From Clostridia bacterium (GTDB lineage Bacteria; Bacillota; Clostridia; Lachnospirales; Cellulosilyticaceae), in assembly GCA_029239755.1 (NCBI GenBank), contig JARBUI010000003.1, positions 186,001-250,000 of the forward strand: 64,000 bases of DNA, given 5' to 3'. Shown here one piece after another: positions 37,881 through 47,554 of this stretch. The position numbers and the translations under genes were made by a program. Under the pieces are notes generated by a model. The model ran no database searches. It saw only the letters and a program-made list of their open reading frames with translations, and was not told the origin of the DNA. The first letter of the stretch is position 1, and every line of letters begins with the position of its first letter.

Positions 37881-38855
37881 TTATATCTTCCTCCTCATGA
37901 GATTTTCTTTTGTGGCATGTCTCTTTACAAGTGCGTTCATAAGAATAGCTGCAAGAATAATCACACCTTGAATTGCATTTTGCCAGAATGGAGATACGTT
38001 GATAAGAGGAAGAGCATTATTTAAGATACCAAGTAATAGAGCACCTACTAAAAGGCCTGATACTTTACCATATCCTCCTGCTACACTTACACCTCCAAGT
38101 ACGCAGGCTGCAATAACATTAAGTTCATATCCAGTAGCTGTATCTCCTTGGGCAGATGCAAACTTGGATACCCAAAGAACTCCTGCAAGTCCTGATAAAG
38201 TTCCCATTAATGTATAAACAAGAAGTAATGTTTTCTTCGTGTTAATACCACTTATTTTTGCTGATGCAACGTTGCTTCCTACAGCATAGATTTGTCTACC
38301 TGTTCTTGTATAACTAATAAAATAATAAAACACTATATAAATAATAATGGCTATAAATATCAAGGTATTAATCCCTAATACTGAACTTGTTGCTATTGCT
38401 TTAAAACTGTCTGACATTTGGTGAGCACTTACCCACTTGCCTCCGCTTATCATAAAGGTTAACCCTCTGAATACGTTCATCATACCTAATGATGCGATAA
38501 TTGGAAACACGCCTAGTATTGATACTAAAAAACCAACGATTAAGCCGCATACTGTTCCTACTGCAACCCCTATAAGAATTGCAACAATAGGAGATAACTC
38601 AGGGTTATTACTTACTACAAGTGCTGCAGTCATCCCTGATAGTGCAAGTGTAGACCCAATAGATAAATCAATCCCTGCTGTTAAAAGGACCATCATCATA
38701 CCAACAGCTAGTATACTAAGTATTGCTGTATTGGTAAGGAGGTCATTGATATTTTCAAGACTTAAAAAACTGGGATTTTTAAATTGTATAAAGATACAAA
38801 GTATAAATATAAACGCCAGTAATCCCGCTTCTCTGAATTTAGAAATATTTCGCAT
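37881..38855 (-). CDS. rhaP: Rhamnose ABC transporter permease 1
   Basis: A 324-residue membrane protein of the same family, with VLLTAGIDLSIGSTLALSG, LVSILGVFPIIASLGMMNVF and CVLGGVSVAGGYGKVSGLLV as family blocks. Two different permeases plus one double-domain ATPase is the arrangement known for rhamnose importers. It follows the ATPase gene by 12 nt. Confidence 0.9.
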   Translation of the reverse strand: MRNISKFREAGLLAFIFILCIFIQFKNPSFLSLENINDLLTNTAILSILAVGMMMVLLTAGIDLSIGSTLALSGMTAALVVSNNPELSPIVAILIGVAVGTVCGLIVGFLVSILGVFPIIASLGMMNVFRGLTFMISGGKWVSAHQMSDSFKAIATSSVLGINTLIFIAIIIYIVFYYFISYTRTGRQIYAVGSNVASAKISGINTKKTLLLVYTLMGTLSGLAGVLWVSKFASAQGDTATGYELNVIAACVLGGVSVAGGYGKVSGLLVGALLLGILNNALPLINVSPFWQNAIQGVIILAAILMNALVKRHATKENLMRRKI

Positions 38856-38867
38856 TCTCTCTCCTCC

Positions 38868-40370
38868 TTACTTTTTCTCTAACATAGCAAATTCTAGTAT
38901 TTTTTCTTGAGTGATGCCGTCAGCCTCAAGTGTTGCTGTGATTCTTCCATCCCTCATAACAGCTATGCGGTCGCTCATGCCTAATACTTCCGGCATTTCT
39001 GATGAAACCATAATAATGGCATAATTTTGTTTTGCAAGTTCTCTCATTATTTCATAGATTGCATATTTAGCTCCTACGTCTACACCTTTTGTAGGCTCAT
39101 CTAATATAATAACTTTAAGGTCAGAGGCAAGAAGTTTTGCAACAACTACTTTTTGTTGATTTCCTCCTGAGAGTGAATCAGCTGTATCAAATATGCTGAC
39201 TGCTTTAACAGTTACTTTTTCTGCTAAAGTTTTTGCAACATCCGCTTCTTTCTTGTGATCCAGCCAACCTGCTTTTGAAATATCTTTAAGTGTTGCGAGT
39301 GTAATGTTTTGTCCAATTCCCCATTGAAGCACAAGACCTTGTTTTTGTCTGTCTTCTGGAAGATAACCTATCCCCATATTCATGGCATCAAGCGGCTCTT
39401 TTATCGTTACTTCTTTACCTTCAAAATAGATTTTACCTCTATCTGGTTTTGTAATCCCAAAGATACTTTCAAATACTTCTGTTCTTCCAGCCCCTACAAG
39501 ACCTGTAAAAGCTAATATTTCTCCTTGTCTTACATTAAAAGACACATCTGCAAAGTAACCTGTTTGACTAAGCCCTTCTACTTTTAAAACTTCTTTTCCA
39601 ATTTTATTCTCTTTTGGTGGGAAAAGCTGTGTCATTTCACGACCTACCATAGCATAGATAAGCTTTTCATTGGTGATTTCATTTACTCCCCAGCATCCTA
39701 TATATTGTGCATCTCTAAATACTGTTACTCTTGATGCAAGTCTGTACATATCTTCAAATCTATGAGAGATAAGAATAATAGATACACCGCAGTCTCTTAA
39801 CTGCTCTGCTATTTTATAAAGCTGCTCACTTTCAGTCTTAGTAAGTGCGGCAGTTGGTTCATCCATAATAATAACCTTTGCGTCCATAGATAATGCTTTG
39901 GCTATCTCAACAATTTGCTGTTCTGCAACACTAAGAGTTCCCATTTGAACTTTAGGATCTATATCCGCTCCTACACTGTCTAAAAGTTCTTTTGCTCTTT
40001 TATGCATATCATTCCATAAAATGCGTTTTGTTACTGGAGAAACTTTCTCATGTCCAATAAAAATATTTTCCGTTACGCTAAGGTCAGGGTAGTTTGTAAC
40101 ATGCTGATAGATAGCTGCAATACCGAGTTTCTGAGATTCTCTTGTATTTTTAAAGTTCACCTTATGTCCTTCAAAATAAACTTCTCCTTCTTCTGGAGAA
40201 TGTACACCTGTAATAACTTTAATAAAAGTTGATTTTCCCGCTCCATTTTCTCCCATAAGGGCATGTATTTCACCTTTTGCAAGATTAAAATTCACTTGAC
40301 TCAGTGCTTTTACTCCTGGGAATATTTTGGTTATGCCTTTAAGCTCTAGAATAAATTCTGACACGCTCAT
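38868..40370 (-). CDS. rhaT: Rhamnose ABC transporter ATP-binding protein
   Basis: A 500-residue ATPase with two nucleotide-binding halves: Walker A GENGAGKSTFIKVI and Walker B KVIIMDEPTAAL in the first; GLVGAGRTEVFES, LSGGNQQKVVVAKLL and VIILDEPTKGVD in the second. The ATG at 40370, 6 nt after AAAGG, is preferred over the ATG at 40376, which touches the site. It is the first gene of the importer operon; the kinase/regulator pair lies upstream behind a terminator. The symbol follows the ABC-importer naming and is not the E. coli RhaT symporter. Confidence 0.9.
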   Translation of the reverse strand: MSVSEFILELKGITKIFPGVKALSQVNFNLAKGEIHALMGENGAGKSTFIKVITGVHSPEEGEVYFEGHKVNFKNTRESQKLGIAAIYQHVTNYPDLSVTENIFIGHEKVSPVTKRILWNDMHKRAKELLDSVGADIDPKVQMGTLSVAEQQIVEIAKALSMDAKVIIMDEPTAALTKTESEQLYKIAEQLRDCGVSIILISHRFEDMYRLASRVTVFRDAQYIGCWGVNEITNEKLIYAMVGREMTQLFPPKENKIGKEVLKVEGLSQTGYFADVSFNVRQGEILAFTGLVGAGRTEVFESIFGITKPDRGKIYFEGKEVTIKEPLDAMNMGIGYLPEDRQKQGLVLQWGIGQNITLATLKDISKAGWLDHKKEADVAKTLAEKVTVKAVSIFDTADSLSGGNQQKVVVAKLLASDLKVIILDEPTKGVDVGAKYAIYEIMRELAKQNYAIIMVSSEMPEVLGMSDRIAVMRDGRITATLEADGITQEKILEFAMLEKK

Positions 40371-40515
40371 CCCCATCCTTTCTTAATTAATACTTACTTG
40401 TCTCTTGTTAATTAAATATTAACAAAGTATGGAGATTAATTAAATGCAAATTATTAAACTCCCCATGTCTAAAACTAAACTCTCTTTTAAGCTGATTTAA
40501 TTTTGAATAACAAGA

Positions 40516-40552
40516 AAGCCATAAATCGATGTATTAAATCAATTTATGGCTT
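40516..40552 (-). terminator. Terminator after the response regulator gene
   Basis: AAGCCATAAAT (40516-40526) pairs with ATTTATGGCTT (40542-40552), 16 bp after the stop at 40569, separating the two-component genes from the importer operon. Confidence 0.8.
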
Positions 40553-40568
40553 ATCCGATTACAATGTC

Positions 40569-42080
40569 TTACTGTTTTTTGACTGCATATTCTGTTGGCC
40601 ACATACCGGACTGCTTTTTAAAAGTTTTTGAGAAATGATACTGATCATTAAATCCAACCATAGCTGCTACTTCCTTGCACATGAGTTCTGGCTGTGTGCT
40701 CATGATTTGCTTGGATTTTTCTATTCTATAGTAAGTTAAATATTCTGACGGCGACATTCCTTTATATGCCCTGAACAATTTACTAATATAAGATGGAACA
40801 AACCCAAACTTTTTAGAGAGCATATTGGTTGTAATAGATTCTCTGTAGTTATTTTGTAAATATTCTTCTATTGTTTGAGCAATATCAGGTATACTTGCTT
40901 TTTCATTTTGATTAAAATCTTGATAATTTGCTTCAAGCATTATAAAAGCTATATCCTTAGCAAGAGCCTTATCATCTACAGCATTGGATATAGCAGTGTC
41001 TAAATCCATTTTTAATGAAGAGGTATCTTTATGAATGGGTTCATTTTTCAAGTAGACAGTATTAATGATATTACTAAAAAAAGCAACTGTCTGCAGTTGT
41101 GTAAAACCTGCATCTACAAATCTGGCAAGTGCTGTCAAAAGGCAGTTTTGCAGCTTGTCACTATCTAGATTAAGCGCTGAAAAAATCGTTTCTGCTATTA
41201 CCTTCGTATCTAAATACGCACTTGCTTGTGCGTGATGCTGCCAAATAACTTGGGATTTAAAGAGCTTGATGCTTACATAGAGCTTATCACGCAGTTCCTT
41301 TAACACTTGTCCTATATCACTTAACTTAACAGTCTGCCCTCCGGATACAATAGTTACGGGCAGGTAACTTTTAGAACTCAGCTGATTTAGTAACTGGTCT
41401 GCTGCTTCAGTAATACGCTTTTCACTTTTTGTTTCAAAAACCACTACCATTTCAGCTGCTGATTTCCCATTAAAGCACATACTATTTTCTTCAGGCAAAA
41501 GCAGATGTGATATCGTATCTGCAAAGTTGACTTCTTCCCAAACGCTTCTAGCTGGAAGCATTGAATCATTTGGAATAAGCGGAAAAGTCCCTGCACAAAC
41601 TAAAAAAACTGCATACCTTTTCTCAACTGCTATTCTTGCCTCACTAACATGGTTTTCGTTGATCAGACTAATAATGTTTTGCCTTTGCTTTTCTTTATCT
41701 TTAACTAGTAATTCATTCTGTACTTTACTAAGTACACTATTAATATTATCTTGTGCAATAGGTTTAAGAAGATAGTCATATACTTGAAACTTAAGTGCTG
41801 TGCGTGCATACTCAAAATCCTGAAATCCGCTAATAATGATAACTATTGTTTCTGGTCTCTGTTCTTTTATATGCTCTGTCAACTTTAGCCCATCCATAAC
41901 TGGCATTTTTATATCAGTAAACACGACATCTACGGATTCAGTTTCTAGTATTTCCAGAGCTTTCTTCCCATTGATAGCTGTCGCAACAACCTTAAAATTT
42001 TCGCCAAAAGACTCTACAAATTTTGCAATAACACGCATAATTGGCGGCTCATCTTCTACAATCATTACTCTAATCATCAA
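40569..42080 (-). CDS. Response regulator with AraC-type DNA-binding domain
   Basis: A 503-residue YesN-type regulator: receiver domain with phospho-acceptor Asp56 in VVFTDIKMP and Lys in LKPIAQDN, a long helical linker, and a C-terminal AraC domain (about 405-500; FGFVPSYISKLFRAYKG and VGFNDQYHFSKTFKK). Its start overlaps the kinase stop by 4 nt, so the pair is translationally coupled. The rhamnose importer operon directly downstream is the likely target. Confidence 0.93.
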   Translation of the reverse strand: MMIRVMIVEDEPPIMRVIAKFVESFGENFKVVATAINGKKALEILETESVDVVFTDIKMPVMDGLKLTEHIKEQRPETIVIIISGFQDFEYARTALKFQVYDYLLKPIAQDNINSVLSKVQNELLVKDKEKQRQNIISLINENHVSEARIAVEKRYAVFLVCAGTFPLIPNDSMLPARSVWEEVNFADTISHLLLPEENSMCFNGKSAAEMVVVFETKSEKRITEAADQLLNQLSSKSYLPVTIVSGGQTVKLSDIGQVLKELRDKLYVSIKLFKSQVIWQHHAQASAYLDTKVIAETIFSALNLDSDKLQNCLLTALARFVDAGFTQLQTVAFFSNIINTVYLKNEPIHKDTSSLKMDLDTAISNAVDDKALAKDIAFIMLEANYQDFNQNEKASIPDIAQTIEEYLQNNYRESITTNMLSKKFGFVPSYISKLFRAYKGMSPSEYLTYYRIEKSKQIMSTQPELMCKEVAAMVGFNDQYHFSKTFKKQSGMWPTEYAVKKQ

Positions 42081-43792
42081 ACATCCCCCCTCATTGTAAT
42101 AATTAATCCTTGTGGCTCATTATCTTCTATAGAATAGGTTATCTCTTTGCCTGTATTAAGTTTCATTCTAATGAGTGTATTAATAAGTCCTAGTCCTCCT
42201 ATTTTCATTTCTGTATATTTATTATGACTCCCCTCCCAATACGCATATATTTTATTTCTAATGTTTTGCTTTTCTTCTTCACTAAGTCCGCATCCATTAT
42301 CACAAACCTTGATAAACCATTTACTATCATCTATTCCTGCAATGATCTTTACAAAATAAGGTGGTTCTACTGCTGCAAAAGCATGAGCAAAACAATTTTC
42401 TGCAAGGGGCTGTAAAATAAGTTTTGGCATTTGCATCATTAATATCTCATCATCTACCTGTATGTCATAAGTAAAGTAATCCTCATAACGCCATTTCATA
42501 AGCTGAAGATAACTTGTAACATTTTCTATCTCGTCTTTTAGTGTTACAGTCGTTTCCTTATACGAGGCAACATAGCGCAGCATAGCTGATAGTTCCTGAC
42601 ACATCATGACAACTTTATCATTTCCTTGTTCTACTGCAGCTGCACTTATAGTAGATAAGCTGTTATATAAAAAGTGGGGATTCATCTGAGCTTGCAGTGC
42701 CAGAAGCCATGCTTTTTTCTCAAGGGTAATCGATTCACTCAGCCTGTTTAACATGGCTGAAAATGCCATATTTAGTTCTCTTACTTCATCAATATTATGG
42801 TCACTTTCATATTCTTCCCCTATATTTTGAATACTTAACTGGCTGACTGTATCTTTTAATAAAATAATGGGTTTGCTTAAATTTCTTGCTATAATTAAAA
42901 TCGCCAGTGTCATTAATAAGGTAATTCCTATACTTCCTACAAAGACTATGATGATAAGTCTTTTATAAGGATTCAGCATCGCATATCTGCTTTGTGATAA
43001 GGTAACTGTCCAACCATATTCATTAGAAGTCTTAAATACTCTATTTAGTTTTTTTGTTCGTACGCCTTTATCTGATGTATCGAAAATGATATTCCCGTCT
43101 CTGTCAGTTATGGTAATACCAATAGACTCCATGACATCAAATTCAGTATTTTCAACTAAAAATTTTATATCCTGCTGAATTTCAACAATGCCATACACTT
43201 CTTGTGAGTAGATATTCATAAGAGGGCGTCTCATAACAACATACTTTGAACTGTAGTTATCTGACCACCTGTCTGGCTGCGGAGAGAGTATACTTTTTTT
43301 ATCGCCTCTCTTCATAAGGAGCTGCATTTCTTCTTCAGTGTCTTGATGCATTAATACTTTGGTTACATTTTTTGTATCCGTCATTCTCCCTGCACTAATA
43401 TAATCGCCGTATTGGTTATAGACGCTTATTCGCCAAATAGGTTTCTTAGGTCCATTAATAGTTGTGAGAATACTTCCCGTATCAATATTTAACAGCAAAT
43501 CATCATCGAAATAGTTACCTAGTCTTTTGTCTTCTTGCAATTTATTAAATGTGCTTAGTAATATAGGATTTGTCATAACTTGGTAAGCTATATTATCCAT
43601 ATCATTAAGATAGTATTCTACTTGCTTAATTGTTTTGTCTGCTAACTCCTGCTGGTTGAGTGTTGATATTTTCTCACTTGTTGTTACTATGTAGTAATAA
43701 AATGAAAGAAAAAAAATCAAAACCATTACAGCAAAAACAATCGAATAGGAATAAACCTGCTTACTAATAAAAATAGATTTTTTTCTTATCAT
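42077..43792 (-). CDS. Sensor histidine kinase (YesM type)
   Basis: A 571-residue membrane kinase: helices at about residues 12-34 and 288-310 around an extracellular Cache-like domain, then HAMP, the phospho-accepting His in QAQMNPHFLYNSLSTIS, and an ATPase domain with PLAENCFAHAF and VCDNGCGLS. GGGAG precedes the ATG, and an extended -10 (TGGTATAAT on the minus strand) sits about 40 bp upstream. Rhamnose or an oligosaccharide containing it is the probable cue, by position only. Confidence 0.92.
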   Translation of the reverse strand: MIRKKSIFISKQVYSYSIVFAVMVLIFFLSFYYYIVTTSEKISTLNQQELADKTIKQVEYYLNDMDNIAYQVMTNPILLSTFNKLQEDKRLGNYFDDDLLLNIDTGSILTTINGPKKPIWRISVYNQYGDYISAGRMTDTKNVTKVLMHQDTEEEMQLLMKRGDKKSILSPQPDRWSDNYSSKYVVMRRPLMNIYSQEVYGIVEIQQDIKFLVENTEFDVMESIGITITDRDGNIIFDTSDKGVRTKKLNRVFKTSNEYGWTVTLSQSRYAMLNPYKRLIIIVFVGSIGITLLMTLAILIIARNLSKPIILLKDTVSQLSIQNIGEEYESDHNIDEVRELNMAFSAMLNRLSESITLEKKAWLLALQAQMNPHFLYNSLSTISAAAVEQGNDKVVMMCQELSAMLRYVASYKETTVTLKDEIENVTSYLQLMKWRYEDYFTYDIQVDDEILMMQMPKLILQPLAENCFAHAFAAVEPPYFVKIIAGIDDSKWFIKVCDNGCGLSEEEKQNIRNKIYAYWEGSHNKYTEMKIGGLGLINTLIRMKLNTGKEITYSIEDNEPQGLIITMRGDV

Positions 43793-43832
43793 TCATTGTC
43801 TCTCCCTTTAACTACTATTATCGTCTCTTCCT

Positions 43833-43841
43833 ATTATACCA
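43833..43841 (-). promoter_or_regulatory. Extended -10 promoter of the kinase/regulator operon
   Basis: The minus strand reads TGGTATAAT, matching the extended -10 pattern TGnTATAAT; no clear -35 is visible. Confidence 0.55.
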
Positions 43842-43910
43842 CAAGGGCTATTCTTCTTATTATATCCTTTGTGTTTTTAATTAAATCCCCGGCTATAAGC
43901 TGCTTGTTAG

Positions 43911-44000
43911 GGCTGATCGGCAGGCGCGGAGACCTGCCACTACAGAATACTTCATACATCATCATTTGTAGTGACAAGCCTCCGTACTTACCCATAAGAG
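43911..44000. repeat. Imperfect inverted GC-rich repeat element
   Basis: This lies in a 335-bp gap (43793-44127) with no credible gene. The arm 43913-43945 (ending GACCTGCCACTACAG) and the arm 43966-43998 (beginning TTGTAGTGACAAGCC) are inverted copies, sharing CGGAG and the CACTACA end, around a 20-bp AT-rich centre. Both arms are more GC-rich than their surroundings. A related hairpin is at 47858-47886. It may be a decayed dispersed palindromic repeat. Confidence 0.6.
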
Positions 44001-44079
44001 CACCAATACTTATTACCTGCAGCATGCAATATTAAACAAAATCGTCCTTAGAGAACCTTTATTCCTACATTACAAAAAA

Positions 44080-44118
44080 TGTTGTAAAAGGTAATATGAT
44101 ATACTCCCTTTTACAACA
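44080..44118 (-). terminator. Terminator of rhaB
   Basis: A 12-bp perfect stem (44080-44091 with 44107-44118) is followed on the minus strand by a run of T, 10 bp after the rhaB stop. Confidence 0.85.
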
Positions 44119-44127
44119 CTCTTATTA

Positions 44128-45546
44128 TTATTGCATGTATACTTTTTGATCAAAGGAAACTTTTACAATATTTCTGCCTTCTGCAAGTGACTCAATATCT
44201 CCAAGTGCTTTCATCTGCATAAGCATATTCCCTATGCAAGATGCCTCGATTGGTCCAGCAACTACTTTTTTACCTGTAATATCTGCAACTTTTTGGCATA
44301 GATATTGATCTTGTATACCGCCGCCTACCATTCTTATAATACTGATATCTTTACCTGTAAGTTTTTCAAAAGCTTCTAAAACTTCTTTATAGAGATTTCC
44401 AAGTCCATTGTAAGCCGCTTTTGCAATATCTCCTACTTCTGTAAGGGTAACCCCATAAGTTTCATTACAATAAGCTATAATTTCTTTTTCCATATCCAGC
44501 GGGGCCATGAATCTATCGTCTTTAGCGTCTACTGCATATTCGCTGTCTGAATTTTTAACAGCTGCAATAATATCTGGGAAGGATAAATTTAAGCCGCGCT
44601 CATTCCATACCTTACGAAGCTGCTGCAGGAACCAAAGTCCATTGATGTTTTTAAGGTACCTGATAGTTCCTTCAACACCACCTTCATTTGTTATATTGAA
44701 GTCTTTTGATATCTCATTCATAATAGGGTCACTAAGCTCCATACCCATTAAGCACCATGTCCCACAGCAAAGGTAAACTTCATTTTCTGATTCAAGCGGT
44801 GAGCCTGCTACTGCTGAAGCTGTATCATGGCTTCCAACTGCTACAACTTTCACATCTCCAAGACCTGTTTCTTCTTGAATCAGATTTGTTAGTGTTCCTA
44901 CAACTGTTCCTGGCATGACAAGCTTTTGCATTTTGTCAATAGGCATGCCTAGTGTATCAAATAGTTCTTTTGAATACTCTCTTTTTGCAGCATCTAAAAG
45001 TGCTCCTGTAGAAGCAATAGTATATTCATTAAAAGTACTTCCAGTTAGGAAATAAGCAATAAGATCTGGCATAAAAAGCCATTTATCTCCAAGTGTTCTT
45101 ACAACTTCACTTGTTTTAAAATCATGATAAAGCTGATACACAGTATTAAAACTCATTTTTTGAATACCAGTAATATCATAAAGCTTGCTGTCAGTAATTT
45201 TAGTATAAAAGTCATCCATGATTTCACTTGTTCTATGATCTCTGTAATGTACTGGATTAGTAAGCAGCTTACCTTCTTTGTCAAGCCATGCTCCATCAAC
45301 ACCCCATGTATCAATACCGATTGAAGTTATTTCAACATCCTTAAGCTTAGCTGCTTTTTTGAGACCTTGCTTAATTTCATGGAAAATCCTCATAAAATCC
45401 CAATAAAAAGTATTTCCTAAGTATACTGGTTCATTAGGGAAACGGTGTATTTCTTCTAATCTTAATTTACCTTCTTCCATGCTTCCTAGAATTAGTCTTC
45501 CGCTGGACGCACCTAAGTCTATGGCAATATATGCTTTTTTACTCAT
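44128..45546 (-). CDS. rhaB: Rhamnulokinase
   Basis: A 472-residue FGGY-type kinase of the RhaB branch, phosphorylating L-rhamnulose at C1. Markers are AIDLGASSGRLILG at the N terminus, TWGVDGAWLDKEG, VGSHDTASAVAGSP with the probable catalytic Asp, and IRMVGGGIQDQYLCQ near the C terminus. Length fits (about 480). AAAGGAG precedes the ATG. It lies 104 bp downstream of the last microcompartment gene, past a hairpin, and no good promoter is visible between. As no fuculokinase was found in the window, it may also serve L-fuculose; that is inference. Confidence 0.94.
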   Translation of the reverse strand: MSKKAYIAIDLGASSGRLILGSMEEGKLRLEEIHRFPNEPVYLGNTFYWDFMRIFHEIKQGLKKAAKLKDVEITSIGIDTWGVDGAWLDKEGKLLTNPVHYRDHRTSEIMDDFYTKITDSKLYDITGIQKMSFNTVYQLYHDFKTSEVVRTLGDKWLFMPDLIAYFLTGSTFNEYTIASTGALLDAAKREYSKELFDTLGMPIDKMQKLVMPGTVVGTLTNLIQEETGLGDVKVVAVGSHDTASAVAGSPLESENEVYLCCGTWCLMGMELSDPIMNEISKDFNITNEGGVEGTIRYLKNINGLWFLQQLRKVWNERGLNLSFPDIIAAVKNSDSEYAVDAKDDRFMAPLDMEKEIIAYCNETYGVTLTEVGDIAKAAYNGLGNLYKEVLEAFEKLTGKDISIIRMVGGGIQDQYLCQKVADITGKKVVAGPIEASCIGNMLMQMKALGDIESLAEGRNIVKVSFDQKVYMQ

Positions 45547-45590
45547 AAAAAAACTCCTTTACCCTGTTATTATTGTTACTTGGTAATCAA

Positions 45591-45646
45591 AAAAATACCT
45601 GTCTAAAACAAAAGACTCTTCTCTTATTTTGAATGCAGGTATTTTT
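45591..45646 (-). terminator. Hairpin at the end of the microcompartment operon
   Basis: An 11-bp stem (45591-45601 with 45636-45646) with a large 34-nt loop and T-run on the minus strand, directly after the pduT stop. The large loop suggests it may be only partly effective, allowing read-through into rhaB. Confidence 0.65.
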
Positions 45647-45650
45647 GAAA

Positions 45651-46205
45651 TTATAAATTATCCCATATTTGCGGATCTGGATTCGGTATAACAGCACTTT
45701 GAAGATACATGCCATTGTCCACCAGTGTATTTTTAGCATGTTCCATCGAGGCCTCTACTGCTGATAATTCTCCACTAAATATGGCAAATGATTTTCCAGT
45801 CATTCCTCTTGCTAACCTAATTTCAATGAGTTTAGTAGGACTCGTTTTTACAATTTCATCAGCAGCTCCTATAATGGATGCTACAGAATAGCATTCGAGA
45901 ATACCTATTGCTTCTGCTTTTCCTTTTTCAGTCACACCATAAATGGCTGAAAATAGACTAGGGTCTGGATTCCCTAGCAAATAAGTATCTACTAAGACAG
46001 TATCAAAAGGAGATACAGCAGCAACTTCTAATGCTGCTTTTACAGAGGATAATTTGCCGCTGAATAAAATAATATATTTGCCTGGGCATACAACCTGTGA
46101 CATAACGAGTTTAATGTCTGCCGCCTTTAACATAGTATCTGCTGCTTTTATGCCTAGTGCTACTGATCGATACTCAGCTACGCCAAGAGATTTCATTTCA
46201 TCCAC
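45651..46205 (-). CDS. pduT: Microcompartment shell protein with tandem BMC domains (PduT type)
   Basis: A 184-residue shell protein with two BMC domains (about 6-90 and 98-180) that would form a trimeric pseudohexagon. Cys40 in QVVCPGKYII matches the pore Cys that holds a 4Fe-4S cluster in known PduT proteins, giving an electron path through the shell. It is next to pduS, its usual redox partner. The GTG start lies 9 nt after GGGAG; an ATG at codon 4 is an alternative. It is the last gene of the operon. Confidence 0.92.
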   Translation of the reverse strand: MDEMKSLGVAEYRSVALGIKAADTMLKAADIKLVMSQVVCPGKYIILFSGKLSSVKAALEVAAVSPFDTVLVDTYLLGNPDPSLFSAIYGVTEKGKAEAIGILECYSVASIIGAADEIVKTSPTKLIEIRLARGMTGKSFAIFSGELSAVEASMEHAKNTLVDNGMYLQSAVIPNPDPQIWDNL

Positions 46206-46210
46206 TTAAA

Positions 46211-47533
46211 TTATCTCCCTTCTACAATGATTTCTGTTTCTGTTATGTTCTTTACTATGCCATTTATGCTGCTATGTACATTAGCACTAATCGTGTTAAT
46301 GTCTCCCACAGCTATTATTTGTTTTTGCTTAACGCTCTCACCTATACTTACAATAGGCACTGCTTTTTTTCCAATATGTGCTCCTATTGGTATATAAACT
46401 CTGCCAGCAGAAATACTATACTCCTTAAAACTAGCATGCTTATCATAGGCTTTTAACCCAAGCTTATAGACTATTCTCTCAGATGGTACTTCAACACTTA
46501 AGTTCTCATTTATCTTAGAGTCTGCCATAGGGGTGACTTTGACGCCTTGTTTAATAAGTTCTTTTTTGACCATCATCATAAGTTCTGCTGGGTTAAGATC
46601 ATGATGGCATGCATAGTAGGAGCATGTATTGCAGCCACAGCAGCCAAGAGCTGTTGTGAGTTTATCTGAGTTCTGCACGATACCATTTGCAAAAGCATTC
46701 ATGAGCCTATGAGGCTCTACTTCATGCCCCATTTTATTCCTTGGACATAAGTCTGTACACATTCGGCATTGAGAGCAAGAGGACATTGCTCTTTTTATAC
46801 TCTCTATACCGATCATCTTTTTTTTGCCCGCGAGGACTGTACCTTTTGGCAGCAGAATAATAGCTTTTGTTGTCCTAGTCACTTTAGCATCAGAGGATAC
46901 GAAGCTTCCCATCATAGGTCCACCAAGTAATATATCATACTCCGGTACTGTCAAAGTAATTTCTTTGATAACTTCTTTGAAAGGGGTGCCAATAGGGACT
47001 TTAACAACCTTAGGTTCTTCAACTGCACCAGTTAATGTAACATATTTATCTATCACTGGAGTGTTATTATAAATGTATTCATACATATTATAGAGGGTTT
47101 CTACATTAAGCTCTATGACATTCTTACTGCTGGGGAGCTGTCCCTTAGGAATAACAATGCCTGTACATTTATAAATGAGGGTTAATTCGTCTCCTGCTGG
47201 ATAGATGTTTTCAAGTGGACGAATCTCTATATTGTCATCTAATGAAGTGATTGTATTTAACTTTTCGATAAGTTCTCGGTGTTTTGATTTGATACCCCAT
47301 ACTGCTTTTTTTATACCCAGTATCTTTAGCATATCTCGTATAATGATTGCAATTTCTTCTCCGTAGTGGGACATTACCTCATAATCTGTATAAATGAGCG
47401 GTTCACACTCAGCTCCATTGATAATAAGATAATCCATTCCCTTATCTAATTTGATATGGGTTGGAAACCCTGCTCCCCCTGCTCCTATTATACCTGCCTC
47501 AAAAACCTTTGCTTTAAACTCCTCGTATGTCAT
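46211..47533 (-). CDS. pduS: PduS-type flavin/iron-sulfur electron carrier (cobalamin reductase)
   Basis: A 440-residue RnfC-like protein: an N-terminal nucleotide/FMN-binding region with GIIGAGGAGFPTHIKL, a middle SLBB-type segment, two 4Fe-4S motifs (CSQCRMCTDLCPRNK and CCGCNTCSYYACHH) at about 255-310, and a C-terminal barrel-sandwich region. PduS reduces cob(III/II)alamin for adenosylation by PduO. The ATG at 47533 is preferred because the upstream GTG lies in the GAGGTG ribosome site. It is followed by pduT with a 5-nt gap. Confidence 0.92.
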   Translation of the reverse strand: MTYEEFKAKVFEAGIIGAGGAGFPTHIKLDKGMDYLIINGAECEPLIYTDYEVMSHYGEEIAIIIRDMLKILGIKKAVWGIKSKHRELIEKLNTITSLDDNIEIRPLENIYPAGDELTLIYKCTGIVIPKGQLPSSKNVIELNVETLYNMYEYIYNNTPVIDKYVTLTGAVEEPKVVKVPIGTPFKEVIKEITLTVPEYDILLGGPMMGSFVSSDAKVTRTTKAIILLPKGTVLAGKKKMIGIESIKRAMSSCSQCRMCTDLCPRNKMGHEVEPHRLMNAFANGIVQNSDKLTTALGCCGCNTCSYYACHHDLNPAELMMMVKKELIKQGVKVTPMADSKINENLSVEVPSERIVYKLGLKAYDKHASFKEYSISAGRVYIPIGAHIGKKAVPIVSIGESVKQKQIIAVGDINTISANVHSSINGIVKNITETEIIVEGR

Positions 47534-47554
47534 ACATGTCACCTCATTTCCTGC

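Noticed and set aside
43796-44035. Short open frames on both strands in the gap between the sensor kinase and rhaB
   Set aside because: They run through the inverted repeat, lack ribosome sites and resemble no known protein; the frames look accidental.
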